Below, in pieces: positions 27,749 through 37,212 of a stretch of 64,000 bases of DNA. Position 1 is the stretch's first letter. Every line of letters begins with the position of its first letter. The DNA comes from Nostoc favosum CHAB5714 (lineage in GTDB: Bacteria; Cyanobacteriota; Cyanobacteriia; Cyanobacteriales; Nostocaceae). The position numbers and the translations under genes are program-made. The DNA is taken from NCBI RefSeq assembly GCF_020829495.1, contig NZ_JAIVFQ010000004.1, positions 1-64,000 on the forward strand. Reading direction: 5' to 3'. The notes beneath the pieces were generated by a model. The model was not told the origin of the DNA. It saw only the letters and a list, made by a program, of their open reading frames with translations, and searched no databases.

Positions 27749-27950
27749 GGATAATCTGCCGAATTATGCAGTTCTCAGGGAGATTGGAGTCATTTTCGAG
27801 GTAAAGAGAAGTACAAAATTTTATTCATAAATATAGGATAGACTTTTTTGTACTGAAGCAATCAGCATTTACACCGGAATATATCGCTATGAATCCTTGG
27901 TTTATCCAGTAGTAATCGATAGCAAAAGATATTTCATTAAAGCTACACTA

Positions 27951-28115
27951 AGAGGTTGTTTGAAAAGTGGTTGGCTGTGATTTTAGGCACTTTTAGATCC
28001 CCCCTAACCCCCCTTAAAAAGGGGGGAACCAGAATCAAAGTCCCCCAATTTATCAGGGGATTTAGAGGTATTTAGAACTTTTGATACCAACAAGAGGACT
28101 TTTCAAACATCCTCT
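27951..28115. mobile_element. MITE family B, copy 1
   Basis: A 165-bp element with 18-bp inverted ends AGAGGTTGTTTGAAAAGT and ACTTTTCAAACATCCTCT (one mismatch). Inside is a C/G-rich hairpin CCCCCCTTAAAAAGGGGGG. No coding capacity. A second member lies only about 350 bases downstream. Confidence 0.8.
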
Positions 28116-28150
28116 AAGAAACTAATCTTACTCTTTTAGGCATTTTAAAG

Positions 28151-28300
28151 CAATACGGTTCACTTAAGGCTAGCACTCTTTGTCAAAGTCGTTTTTTTTT
28201 ACGTAGACGCGGAGCGGCTTGCCGCAGGCTACCTTATTAGGCGCAGAGGACACAGAGAGAGAAGAAAGAGAAGGAAAAATTGCTTAACTGAACTGTATTG
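28151..28300. mobile_element. MITE family D, copy with perfect 10-bp target duplication
   Basis: A 150-bp element starting CAATACGGTTCACTTAAG and ending CTTAACTGAACTGTATTG. It is flanked by the perfect direct repeat CATTTTAAAG at 28141-28150 and 28301-28310, a clear target-site duplication. Related elements are at 40501-40638 and 57977-58100, and a lone end is at 38314. Confidence 0.88.
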
Positions 28301-28463
28301 CATTTTAAAGTGCTGTTCTGTCTTAGAAACTAAAGGCTTGATTGTTATACAAGCAACATGTATCGCCCAAACACCCCATAAATAAGGCTTTTACGCCCTT
28401 TGAGTTAGCTTACCACCAGTGATAACTAGCTGCGATGCGTGAGGCTAATCTACACTGGAATAA

Positions 28464-28629
28464 CAGGATGTTTGAAAAGTCGTAAAGTATACTAGAAACC
28501 CCGCTTCCATTCCTCTCCCCGAAACGGAGAGAGGCTTTGAAACCCCCATTCCCTTGTAGGGAAGGGGGGCTGGGGGGGTTAGGTTTCTAAGGCTTAGATG
28601 TTACCAAAAATACTTTTCAAACATCCTCT
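28464..28629. mobile_element. MITE family B, copy 2
   Basis: A 166-bp element with ends CAGGATGTTTGAAAAGT and ACTTTTCAAACATCCTCT. The ends match copy 1 but the interior is largely different and contains other C/G-rich dispersed repeat sequence. The ends are thus conserved while the cargo varies. Confidence 0.78.
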
Positions 28630-28769
28630 AAGAGAATGTGTGTTTAACTAACTTAGATGTTCGAGGCTAAGGAGTTTAGTCATACCTTCTTGGTGTTGGT
28701 TATGATGTGCTTACCTCATGTGGTAAAACTTAACTTAAATTCTGTCAGTTACTAACGGAGTTGATAGGA

Positions 28770-28961
28770 ATGGGTAACTTTATTATTTTTGCCTTGATAG
28801 TAGTTTACGGAGGCGGCGTTTGGAAGTTTTGGAATGGGTTTGGACGGACTAATTTTAATCCAACTTTGACCAATCGCATTGGTTTATCTTTGCTATGGCC
28901 AGCTTTGTTTATTACAAATCAATCCTATCGTCGAAACTTTAGAAAGGCGTTGAAGGGCTAG
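28770..28961 (+). CDS. Small membrane protein
   Basis: A protein of 63 residues starting MGNFIIFALIVVYGGGVW, with one strong N-terminal membrane segment and a basic tail (NQSYRRNFRKALKG). A second weaker hydrophobic stretch lies near residues 36-48. The ATG at 28770 is preferred over an upstream TTG. I recall similar short proteins in Nostoc, without a function. Confidence 0.6.
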   Translation: MGNFIIFALIVVYGGGVWKFWNGFGRTNFNPTLTNRIGLSLLWPALFITNQSYRRNFRKALKG

Positions 28962-29175
28962 AGTTTACTATTAAGTTTAAAGTCATCTGAACCTGATGGT
29001 GGCATATATCCCAATATAAATCTAACCCACCAACCCCCTTTCCCTAGTAGGGAAAGGGGGTTGTGTTTGCTCATCCAAAAAGGAGAGGAATTAGGAGAGG
29101 GATGAGTTCGTAGTTTTTACAAGTGCAACCCGTTAGCAGTTGGGAAGTATTGTAGGTGATGAATTTACGAATTAT

Positions 29176-29574
29176 TTATTTGGTTAGCAGATGGATTGCT
29201 GCACCTACAGCTGCACCATCAACAGCATTCCCAAGGGTATCTCTGCTATCGCCTGTAATTACGCCAGTTACTGCGCTAGCGCCTGCACCGACTCCAACAT
29301 CTTGAGTAATATTGCGGTTACGGCGATTGCGAGTGTTTCTCAAACCATTTGCACCATTGACAGCTGCACCAGTGACACCACCTTTAACAGCATTGTCTAA
29401 TACACGACCATTTCCCCTAATAGCTCCGGTGACGACATTGGTAACAGCCCCAATACCTGCATCTCTTAATACTTGGTCATCAGCAGCAGCCGGTTTAGCG
29501 GGAACTAATGTGACACCAGCTAAACTTGCAGCCATGAGGCTGGGTAGAAGTGTGCGTTTTAGGATATTATTCAT
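29176..29574 (-). CDS. Secreted glycine-zipper-like protein
   Basis: A protein of 132 residues. It begins with a signal peptide (ILKRTLLPSLMAASLAGVTL, cut near PAAADD). The mature part is a Gly/Ala-rich sequence with two similar blocks (GIGAVTNVVTGAIRGNG and GAGASAVTGVITGDSRD), separated by a basic patch RNTRNRRNRN. The GxxxG-like pattern suggests a membrane-associated or self-assembling helix. No named family is certain. It has its own promoter region of several hundred AT-rich bases. Confidence 0.65.
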   Translation of the reverse strand: MNNILKRTLLPSLMAASLAGVTLVPAKPAAADDQVLRDAGIGAVTNVVTGAIRGNGRVLDNAVKGGVTGAAVNGANGLRNTRNRRNRNITQDVGVGAGASAVTGVITGDSRDTLGNAVDGAAVGAAIHLLTK

Positions 29575-29929
29575 TGTGTTACCTTCTCAAAACATCAAAC
29601 AATTGGATAAATCTAAAGTTACTGGAGTCAGAGAAAATCATATTTTTTCAATTGGACAACAGCAACTATCTATTGTTTGAGGACATATATATAATCGCAT
29701 TTATAAAGTCATAACTGCATCACCTGAAAGCATGAATATAGATTAAGCCTTGAGAAGGCCTTGCTGATTTATTAGGTGATACTAAAGATTACACATTGAC
29801 AAAATCAACTAAAGATGCGATGTAGATTTTTAGGTATGAAAGTTTGATTTTTTCAGTACTAGCAAGCGATTTCTGATGAGAAATCGCGTACTGTTTACCC
29901 TATCTATCTAAAGGTAGTTGCTAAAATCA

Positions 29930-30118
29930 CTAAACTAACTGGTCTTGGTTAATATTTAATTCTCTTAGTTTAGCAGCCAAGCGTTGCGATCGCGCTTCTG
30001 CTTGCTGCGATCGCTCCCATCCTGTTTGTAACAAATTACCCTGATTATTCCACCAGCGCAACCAGGATAATTCTAGATTTTGATAGCGGACTTGCCAAAT
30101 TCCCAATTTCCGGATTTC
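29930..30118 (-). pseudogene. Uma2 family C-terminal remnant
   Basis: Sixty-two open codons on the minus strand, without a start and bounded upstream by an in-frame TGA. The translation contains LSWLRWWNNQGNLLQTGWER followed by a Gln/Ala/Arg helix (RSQRLAAKLRELNI). This is the typical tail of the longer cyanobacterial Uma2 proteins. The catalytic part is missing, so it is a dead fragment. Confidence 0.7.
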
Positions 30119-30157
30119 TCACAAAGCTGGAAAAAAGAGGGGTCAAAAACTGCCAAA

Positions 30158-30346
30158 ATGTATATAGAGAAAATGTTACAAGTTGAATTACAATACGAAA
30201 TTATTAATCAAACATTATTTGAACTAATTGCGTTGACAGATAGGTACATAAATTCTCCTCCTTCATTATCAATCAATACAATTGTAAAACAAAAAGAGTT
30301 CGTTACATATTTACTAGAAAACGTGAATTTCTCTACTATTAAGTAA
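30158..30346 (+). CDS. Small hypothetical protein, doubtful
   Basis: A frame of 62 codons from an ATG, with a mostly helical, polar product (MYIEKMLQVELQYEI...). No family recognised, and the ribosome site is weak. It lies between two pseudogenes, so it may be another remnant. Confidence 0.25.
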   Translation: MYIEKMLQVELQYEIINQTLFELIALTDRYINSPPSLSINTIVKQKEFVTYLLENVNFSTIK

Positions 30347-30410
30347 TTAACAAACTCCCCATTAATCTTGCATTTCTCAGACTGATCGCTTTGTTGTCAC
30401 TACACCCAAC

Positions 30411-30821
30411 TCAAGGTTCTATTCTTGCCCAATTCTCTAAATTAATCCCCTGCACTCTCAGCAAATCAGAATCATTGGAAACCAAAATTAAACCGCGTGC
30501 GATCGCTGTAGCCGCTATCAATATATCTTGTTCTTGGATAGTAAAACCCCTGCGTTGTAAGTCCACATATATTTCACACGCTAGCTCAATAATCTCTAAA
30601 TCATCTATTAATAAAATTTTATAGGTTTGACAAAATTTATTAAACTCAGCTAACTGTCTAGTTGCATTGATAGCTCAAAGACCTCGTTTTACTTCATAGT
30701 AAGTTATACAACTAATAAAAACATCTTGCTTCAGACGACGGACTTCTCGAAACTTCTGGTCTACAATTACATTTCTCTTCAAAATATAACTAACAATATT
30801 TGAATCTAGTAAATAACTCAC
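30411..30821 (-). pseudogene. VapC-type PIN toxin broken by one nonsense codon
   Basis: A 137-codon frame (including stop) begins at GTG 30821, overlapping the antitoxin stop by 4 bases, and ends at 30411. It is interrupted only by TGA at 30675-30677 (codon 49). Read through, it is a complete PIN domain: LLDSNIVSYIL (Asp6), TYYEVKRGL just before the stop, then RQLAEFNKFC, QEQDILIAATAIARGL and VSNDSDLLRV. The conserved acidic residues of the nuclease site are otherwise present. A single-base change from TTA or a similar codon would explain the stop. A truncated 48-residue product should be inactive. Confidence 0.85.
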
Positions 30822-31120
30822 CTTATTGGTCTTCCTTCTACTGCTGCATCAAAAATAGCTATTTGCTCCGGTGTTAAATCATTTAACGTACCTGAAACTG
30901 CCTCGAAAACTAAAATACTATCAATTCTGTCTATTAAATCATCATCTTTAATTTCTCTCATTTCTTCTGGTGAGAATTTCCCAAATAGTTCAACTAACAT
31001 TTGGATAATTTCCCGTTGGTTTAACTTTACTTGATATAAACTATTACCTTTAAATAAATTTTCCACAATTGGCGATATCCGATTGATAAGTTCCTGATGA
31101 TAGCTAAAAACTTCTTGCAT
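30818..31120 (-). CDS. Antitoxin-like partner of the broken VapC
   Basis: A protein of 100 residues, acidic and mostly helical, ending LTPEQIAIFDAAVEGRPIR. No DNA-binding domain of a named class is obvious, but gene order, the GTGA overlap with the PIN gene and size fit an antitoxin. It is intact although its toxin is not. It may now have no target, or could still neutralise a related toxin elsewhere. Confidence 0.65.
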   Translation of the reverse strand: MQEVFSYHQELINRISPIVENLFKGNSLYQVKLNQREIIQMLVELFGKFSPEEMREIKDDDLIDRIDSILVFEAVSGTLNDLTPEQIAIFDAAVEGRPIR

Positions 31121-31185
31121 AACTTCCTACCAATATTTAATCAATTACCTCAATTATAAACAATCTCCCTCAGCCCTCCTCTGTG

Positions 31186-31218
31186 CGAAAAAAAAGGCGG
31201 GCTTTTCAGCCCACCCGA
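31186..31218 (-). terminator. Intrinsic terminator of tkt
   Basis: Read on the minus strand: a GGTGGGCTG/AAAA/GCCCGCC hairpin followed by eight T residues, about 30 bases after the transketolase stop. A textbook rho-independent terminator. Confidence 0.9.
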
Positions 31219-31245
31219 CACTATTTTGAGAATATTCTGTTGCTA

Positions 31246-33273
31246 TTAACCCAACAATTGTTTAGCTTTAGCTAACACATTATCAACGCTAAAGCCAAAC
31301 TTCTCTAAACAAACACCACCTGGAGCCGAAGCACCAAAGCGATCAATACTAACACAATCGCCTTCAGTACCCACATATTTGTGCCAACCGAAACTAGCGC
31401 CAGCTTCTACAGATAAACGCTTGGTGACAGCTTTCGGCAAAATGGACTCTTTATAAGCCGCATCCTGTGCTTCAAACAGTTCCCATGAAGGTAGCGAGAC
31501 GACACGAACTTTCTTACCTTCAGCCTTAAGTTTTTCGGCTGCGCTGACGGCAAGGCTCAATTCTGAACCAGTACCAATCAAGATGATATCAGGTGTACCT
31601 TCGCTATCAACCACGGTGTATCCACCCTTCGCCACACCCTCAACCGATGTACCTGCCAAGTTGGGAACGTTTTGACGGGTGAACGCCAACAGAGACGGAG
31701 CGTTTTGCTTCGCTTTCTCGATCGCTATTTTATAAGCGCCAGAGGTTTCGTTACCGTCTGCGGGACGAAACACGGTTAAATTAGGAATAGCTCTCAAGGA
31801 AGCTAGAGTTTCAATGGGTTGGTGTGTCGGCCCATCTTCACCTTGTCCAATGGAATCGTGAGTCATCACCCAAATCGCCCCAGCTTGGGAAAGGGCAGAT
31901 AAGCGGATAGCAGCACGCATGTAATCTGTGAAGATCAAGAAGGTAGCACCGTAGGGAATTAATCCCGAAGCGTGTAGCGCTATACCATTACAGATTGCGC
32001 CCATAGCATGTTCCCGCACACCAAAGTGGATGTTGGGGTTTTCGTATTGCCCTTTTTGGAAGTCGCCTTTGCCCTTGATTTCGGTCAAGTTGGAGTGGGT
32101 TAAGTCAGCCGAACCACCAATCAATTCAGGTAAAACTGTCGCTAGTTTGTTGAGGCAGGTTTCTGAGTGTTTGCGGGTGGGCAGTCCTTTGTCTTCGGGG
32201 GTGTAGGTGGGTAGTACCTTATCCCAACCGTCGGGTAGTTTGCTGCTTAGGTAACGTTCAAATTCAGCCGCTTCTTGGCCATACTTAGCTTTGTAGTCGG
32301 CAAAGGTTTTGTTCCATTCGGTTTCGTAGTTTGCGCCGCGCTCAACTGCTTTGCGTGTGTGGTTGAGGGCTTCTTCGGGTACTACGAAAGGCTCGTATTC
32401 CCAACCCAAATTTTTCCGAGTCAATGCTATTTCGTCTCCACCAAGGGCAGCGCCGTGAACGCCAGCAGTGTTTGCTTTATTGGGGGAACCGTAACCAATA
32501 ATGGTTGTTACTTTGATGAAAGAAGGCTTATCGGTGACAGCTTTAGCCGCTTCAATTGCTTTGGCGATCGCTTCTAAATCGGTATTGCCATCCTCGACGT
32601 GTTGGACGTGCCAACCGTAAGCTTCAAACCGCTTGGAAACATCTTCGGTGAATGCCACATCTGTGGAACCGTCGATGGAAATGTGGTTGTCGTCGTACAG
32701 AGCGATGAGTTTGCCTAATCCCAAGTGTCCTGCAAAAGAACAAGCTTCACCGGAAATTCCTTCCATGTTGCAACCGTCACCTAAAATTACGTAGGTGTAA
32801 TGGTCAACAATCTTGGTATCGGGTTTGTTGTATTTAGCGGCAAGGTGTGCTTCGGCGATCGCTAAACCAACTCCATTGGCGATTCCTTGACCCAAGGGGC
32901 CAGTTGTGACTTCCACGCCTGGGGTCATGAAGTTTTCGGGGTGTCCTGGGGTTTTGGATTCCCATTGACGGAATTGTTTGATATCTTCAATGGTGACGCT
33001 ATCGTAGCCTGCCAGGTACAGTAGGGCGTACTGCAACATTGAGCCATGACCGGCTGATAAGACAAAGCGATCGCGGTTAAACCATTTGGGATTCTTGGGA
33101 TTAAACTTCATAAAGCGATCCCAGAGGACAAAAGCCATCGGAGCCGCGCCCATTGGTAGTCCTGGGTGTCCCGATTTTGCTTTTTCTACGGCATCAATAG
33201 CCAAGAAGCGGATCGAGTTAATAGCCAGTTCTTCGACGGACAATTCTTTGGCGGATTGGGTTGCAACAGTCAT
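31246..33273 (-). CDS. tkt: Transketolase
   Basis: A protein of 675 residues, the usual length. It moves two-carbon units between sugar phosphates in the Calvin cycle and pentose phosphate pathway, using thiamine diphosphate. It shows the substrate loop [11 protein letters not shown] near residue 36, the ThDP motif [19 protein letters not shown] (about 160-180, ending in a short Asn-containing loop) and the second-domain motif [14 protein letters not shown]. All three domains are complete. It is monocistronic with its own terminator. Confidence 0.97.
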   Translation of the reverse strand: MTVATQSAKELSVEELAINSIRFLAIDAVEKAKSGHPGLPMGAAPMAFVLWDRFMKFNPKNPKWFNRDRFVLSAGHGSMLQYALLYLAGYDSVTIEDIKQFRQWESKTPGHPENFMTPGVEVTTGPLGQGIANGVGLAIAEAHLAAKYNKPDTKIVDHYTYVILGDGCNMEGISGEACSFAGHLGLGKLIALYDDNHISIDGSTDVAFTEDVSKRFEAYGWHVQHVEDGNTDLEAIAKAIEAAKAVTDKPSFIKVTTIIGYGSPNKANTAGVHGAALGGDEIALTRKNLGWEYEPFVVPEEALNHTRKAVERGANYETEWNKTFADYKAKYGQEAAEFERYLSSKLPDGWDKVLPTYTPEDKGLPTRKHSETCLNKLATVLPELIGGSADLTHSNLTEIKGKGDFQKGQYENPNIHFGVREHAMGAICNGIALHASGLIPYGATFLIFTDYMRAAIRLSALSQAGAIWVMTHDSIGQGEDGPTHQPIETLASLRAIPNLTVFRPADGNETSGAYKIAIEKAKQNAPSLLAFTRQNVPNLAGTSVEGVAKGGYTVVDSEGTPDIILIGTGSELSLAVSAAEKLKAEGKKVRVVSLPSWELFEAQDAAYKESILPKAVTKRLSVEAGASFGWHKYVGTEGDCVSIDRFGASAPGGVCLEKFGFSVDNVLAKAKQLLG

Positions 33274-33477
33274 AATCTCTTGTTTTTAACGACGGGTTAG
33301 CACTCTTCGTAGCTTCTCTTGTTGGGGTTATTTTAGATTCCCCACAGTATCCTCATCATCCCATTCCCGCTTGTCGATGGACAAGCGGGATCTCCTGAGT
33401 TTCTGGTGATAAATCAAGCTGATAATTGGGTCATGCTGAACGCTTAGTTATATCGGAATGATATCTATGATACTTTG

Positions 33478-33600
33478 GGCAGGGGGCATGGGGCATGGGG
33501 CATTGGGCATTGGGCATTGGGCATTGGGCATTGGGCATTGGGCATTGGGCATTGGGCATGGGGCATTGGGCATGGGGCATTGGGCATTGAGCATTGGTTA
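33478..33600. repeat. STRR: GGGCATT tandem repeat
   Basis: About fifteen units of GGGCATT with scattered GGGGCAT variants between the tkt promoter and fabF. It is followed by the C/T-rich run CTCCCTCATCCCTCTCATCC at about 33625-33690. The open frame across it is an artefact of the 7-bp period. Confidence 0.9.
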
Positions 33601-33706
33601 TTAATTCTTGTCCCTCACTTCCTCACTCCCTCATCCCTCTCATCCCCCTCATCCCCCTCATCTCCCCCTGCTCCCTGCTCCCTGCTCCCCTGCCTCCTGA
33701 ATTCTT

Positions 33707-34957
33707 TTAAACGTATTTCTTAAAGGCCAGTGTGACATTATGACCGCCAAACCCAAAAGAATTGGATATTGCTACCTCAACTTTTTGAGCGCGGCTAAAG
33801 TTAGGCACGTAATCTAAGTCACACTCTGGATCGGGATTTTCCAGATTTATTGTCGGTGGAATTTGGTCATTAGCGATCGCCAGTACTGTTGCGACTGCTT
33901 CAATACCTCCAGAACCGCCCAATAAATGACCTGTCATAGATTTGGTGGAGCTAATTGCCACCTTATAGGCATGTTCTCCCAAAGCTTTTTTGATTGCTGA
34001 GGTTTCAGTTGAATCATTAGCTGGGGTACTAGTGCCGTGAGCATTAATATAGCTAATCTGTTCAGGAGTTATGTTGGCATCTTTGAGTGCTAGTTCTATT
34101 GCTCTAGCGGCTCCAAGTCCACCAGGGACAGGGGAAGTGATATGGTAAGCGTCACAGGTCATACCATAGCCGATCATTTCGGCATAAATGTGAGCGCCGC
34201 GACTGAGGGCGTGTTGCAGTTCTTCGAGAATTAAAATTCCTGAACCTTCACCCAAGACAAATCCATCGCGATCGCGGTCAAAGGGACGGCAAGCATGAGC
34301 CGGATCGTCATTGCGAAAAGAGAGGGCTTTGCAAGCGGCAAACCCAGCCATCGATAATGGTGTCACAGCTGCCTCTGTTCCGCCGCAAATCATCGCCTGG
34401 GCATATCCCCCTTGAATTAAGCGAAAAGCATCGCCTACAGCGTTAGAGCCAGCAGCGCAGGCAGTTACTGGGCAGGAATTTGGCCCTTTAGCACCCGTGT
34501 GAATTGCCGTTAATCCTGCTGCCATATTGGCGATCATCATCGGTATCATGAATGGACTACAGCGATCAGGCCCACGGTTGAGGTAGATAGTTTGCTGGTC
34601 TTCTAATACCTTAATGCCACCAACGCCAGAACCGATCATGACACCTACCTGTTCTGCATTCAGTTCATTAATAACTAACTGCGCGTTAGCTAAAGCCTGT
34701 TTTGCTGCCGCAACCCCAAATTGGGCAAATCGATCCATGCGCTTGGCCTCTTTGCGCTCCAAGTAATCATGTGGATCGAAGTTTTTTACTTCACCAGCAA
34801 GGCGGCAATCATGGCGAGACGCATCAAAAAATGTGATGTAGTCAATGCCATTGCGTCCACTCAATAATCCATCCCAATATTCTGTTGCTGTGTTACCGAT
34901 AGGTGTAATCGCGCCAACACCAGTTACAACAACGCGTTTACGTGTATAATCTGTCAT
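33707..34957 (-). CDS. fabF: Beta-ketoacyl-ACP synthase II
   Basis: A protein of 416 residues that elongates acyl chains by condensing malonyl-ACP with acyl-ACP. The Cys-His-His catalytic triad is visible: Cys167 in [10 protein letters not shown], His in [11 protein letters not shown], and His in [12 protein letters not shown]. It is complete. acpP lies 259 bases upstream on the same strand, the usual acpP-fabF order. Confidence 0.96.
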   Translation of the reverse strand: MTDYTRKRVVVTGVGAITPIGNTATEYWDGLLSGRNGIDYITFFDASRHDCRLAGEVKNFDPHDYLERKEAKRMDRFAQFGVAAAKQALANAQLVINELNAEQVGVMIGSGVGGIKVLEDQQTIYLNRGPDRCSPFMIPMMIANMAAGLTAIHTGAKGPNSCPVTACAAGSNAVGDAFRLIQGGYAQAMICGGTEAAVTPLSMAGFAACKALSFRNDDPAHACRPFDRDRDGFVLGEGSGILILEELQHALSRGAHIYAEMIGYGMTCDAYHITSPVPGGLGAARAIELALKDANITPEQISYINAHGTSTPANDSTETSAIKKALGEHAYKVAISSTKSMTGHLLGGSGGIEAVATVLAIANDQIPPTINLENPDPECDLDYVPNFSRAQKVEVAISNSFGFGGHNVTLAFKKYV

Positions 34958-35216
34958 GATTCAGTTAAAGGTGGCGAAAAAGCAGCAGGCATTAAACAGT
35001 GCTGAGTTCTGAGTCTGAGTTCTGAGTTTTGGAAGCACCCAAAGATGGAGAAAACTCCGAACTTTTGCCTCCTAAAACTCTAACTCCTAAACCCTGTACA
35101 GACAAGGGTTAATCGCGTCTCTCAGCACTCAGTGAAAAGTTAAAGCAGTGGTTTTTGCCTAGATGCCCAGAGGGGGCATGGCATTGCCATCTAAACTTCA
35201 AAGACTCAAAACTTTT

Positions 35217-35471
35217 TTAAGCTGATGCGGTAACTTTGTTATTGATGTAATCTACTGCGTCTTGAACCGTTAAAATCTGCTCGGCAGCTTCGTCGGGAAT
35301 TTCGATATCAAATTCTTCTTCCAAGGCCATCACCAGTTCAACAGTATCCAAGGAATCTGCTCCTAAATCTTCCATAAATTTGGACTGGGGAGTGATTTTG
35401 TCAGCATCTTCAACACTCAGTTGTTCGGTGACGATTTTCTTGACCTTATCAAAAAGTTCCGTTTGGCTCAT
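35217..35471 (-). CDS. acpP: Acyl carrier protein
   Basis: A protein of 84 residues, acidic, with the phosphopantetheine attachment Ser40 in the canonical [18 protein letters not shown] segment. It carries growing fatty acids for FabF encoded just downstream. The ATG start has a standard [10 protein letters not shown]-terminus. Confidence 0.97.
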   Translation of the reverse strand: MSQTELFDKVKKIVTEQLSVEDADKITPQSKFMEDLGADSLDTVELVMALEEEFDIEIPDEAAEQILTVQDAVDYINNKVTASA

Positions 35472-35893
35472 AAATAATAAAAGTCCTTAACCAGTTGCTA
35501 GGTTCTGCTCTTTATGGGAGACATTGTTTTGAGCATATACATCTTATCGTCAAGCGCGATCGCCCGTATACTACTAAGGGTTTTTCTGTTAGAAAACTCC
35601 TCCCGTTCCTCAAAAGAGTGGGGGTAAATTTTCTTAGAATTGGGTATAGGAGCGGACTATGCCATTGCCAACAGGATGTAAATGTTTCGGTTGTCCAATT
35701 ATTACTAACTTTTTTTACAATGTCTCGCTCAGTATTTACAGCCTTGCTAGCAATCAGAATATACAGACGCTGCGGCTTTGAACCTAGACGGTTAAAGAGA
35801 CGGTGAACGTCAAACATCAGAGCTTAAATGCTAACAAGGAATAATAAAACAGTTATTGTTTTAGAGCGATCGCTCTAACCCAAACATACCTCT
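35472..35893. other. Divergent promoter region acpP / HdrB-like gene
   Basis: About 420 bases. Frames of about 100 codons exist on both strands but neither gives a recognisable protein, so I leave them out. A palindrome TTAGAGCGATCGCTCTAA, with HIP1 at its centre, lies at 35862-35879 close to the start of the HdrB-like gene. Confidence 0.5.
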
Positions 35894-36799
35894 ATGCTAT
35901 CTCAGACACTCAAATACGCTTATTTTCCTGGATGTGTTGCTCAAGGGGCCTGTCGGGAACTTTACCAGTCAACTCAAGCGCTTACCCAAGCACTGGGTAT
36001 TGAACTAGTTGAACTTAAAAAAGCTGCCTGCTGCGGTTCTGGCACATTTAAAGAAGATTCGCAACTGCTGGAAGATACAGTCAACGCCAGAAATATTGCC
36101 CTAGCAGAAGAATTAAATTTGCCCTTACTTACCCATTGCAGCACTTGTCAAGGCGTTATCGGTCATGTGAACGAACACCTGAAAGAATGTAAGACTTCTG
36201 ACCCGGCGTACATTCAACAGGTTAATGGCTTACTGGATAAAGAAGGCTGTTCACCTTATCGCGGCAGTACCGACGTTAAACATCTTCTCTACGCTTTGGT
36301 GACAGATTACGGTTTAGAGGAAATTACCAAACGTGTCACCCGGAAGTTAACTGGATTAAAATGCGCGGCTTTTTATGGCTGTTATCTCCTCCGCGCCCAA
36401 AAATCTATGCCCTATGATGACCCGTTCAAACCGGAAGCGATGGAAAATATGTTTCGGGCGGTGGGTGCAACACCAATTTATTACCGAGGCCGGACACAAT
36501 GTTGTGGTTGGCCCCTTGCTAGTTATGCCACTACCCAATCTTTCAAGATGGCGGGGATGCATATTCAGGACGCTTTGACATCTGGTGCTGACTGTATAGT
36601 TACACCTTGTCCTTTGTGCCACTTAAATTTAGATTCGCGTCAGCCAGAGGTGGAAAAGGTGATTGAGCAAAAGTTAGGTTTACCAGTACTGCATTTATCC
36701 CAGTTGATTGCTTTGGCACTTGGGGTTAGTCCAAAAGAACTGGGTTTAGATCGCCACGTTGTTTCTACAAAGCCAGTATTGGAGAAATTAGGATTTTAG
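35894..36799 (+). CDS. CoB--CoM heterodisulfide reductase subunit B-like (CCG domain) protein
   Basis: A protein of 301 residues with two cysteine-rich CCG domains, as in HdrB and the SdhE/SdhC-type subunit of some succinate dehydrogenases. The first repeat has YFPGCVAQG and KKAACCGSG, with HCSTCQG; the second has FYGCYLLR, RTQCCGWPLA and TPCPLCHLNLD. Such domains bind an unusual [4Fe-4S] cluster and handle thiol or disulfide redox chemistry. Cyanobacteria do not make methane, so the true role is probably respiratory or thiol-linked; an SdhE-like role is a guess. The gene is alone on this strand. Confidence 0.85.
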   Translation: MLSQTLKYAYFPGCVAQGACRELYQSTQALTQALGIELVELKKAACCGSGTFKEDSQLLEDTVNARNIALAEELNLPLLTHCSTCQGVIGHVNEHLKECKTSDPAYIQQVNGLLDKEGCSPYRGSTDVKHLLYALVTDYGLEEITKRVTRKLTGLKCAAFYGCYLLRAQKSMPYDDPFKPEAMENMFRAVGATPIYYRGRTQCCGWPLASYATTQSFKMAGMHIQDALTSGADCIVTPCPLCHLNLDSRQPEVEKVIEQKLGLPVLHLSQLIALALGVSPKELGLDRHVVSTKPVLEKLGF

Positions 36800-36977
36800 T
36801 AGGACTAGCCCTTTGAAGATGACTCGTAAAATAAGATTGTTTTTTCTCAGCGCTCTCTGCGCCTAATAAGGTTAAATAAATTATTTTTAAACCGCAGAGG
36901 CGCAGAGGACACAGAGTAAAGAGCTTAAAGAGGAATTTATTAACCAAAATTTTTACCCACCTTGAAAGGGCTAGTAC
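36800..36977. mobile_element. MITE family A, copy 2 (reverse orientation)
   Basis: It begins TAGGACTAGCCCTTTGAAG directly after the HdrB-like stop codon and ends CTTGAAAGGGCTAGT. Its reverse complement aligns with copy 1 at 1572-1749 across the full length. Because the left end overlaps the last base of the stop codon, the insertion sits right at the gene's end. Confidence 0.82.
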
Positions 36978-37212
36978 CGCTACGCAAAAGTCAAAAGTCA
37001 TTTATTTTAGGGCTTTGAACGATTGAGAATGGTATCTTCATTTCCGCCACGCTCTACTAGTACTATTTAGTTTGTGTTTGCCAGTTGCTACAACGGGGAG
37101 GCAGCGCAGTCTTGGGGGTTTCCCCCATGAGCGACTGCCGTGGGAACCCCAGCAACGCGCTCGCTTCCACTATGCTATGCGTCTACGAAATTACTTTTGA
37201 ATATACCCAACA
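36978..37212. other. Repeat-rich gap before lpxD
   Basis: It holds GC-rich dispersed repeat sequence (GGCAGCGCAGTCTTGGGGG and CAGCAACGCGCTCGCTTCC) of the type found in several gaps of the window. No gene seen. Confidence 0.5.

Noticed and set aside
33475..33723. Frame of 82 codons through the GGGCATT repeat
   Set aside because: A repeat artefact (repeated GHWALGI peptide).
35495..35817. Frames of about 100 codons on both strands upstream of acpP
   Set aside because: Neither product resembles a protein family, composition looks random, and the two overlap antiparallel.
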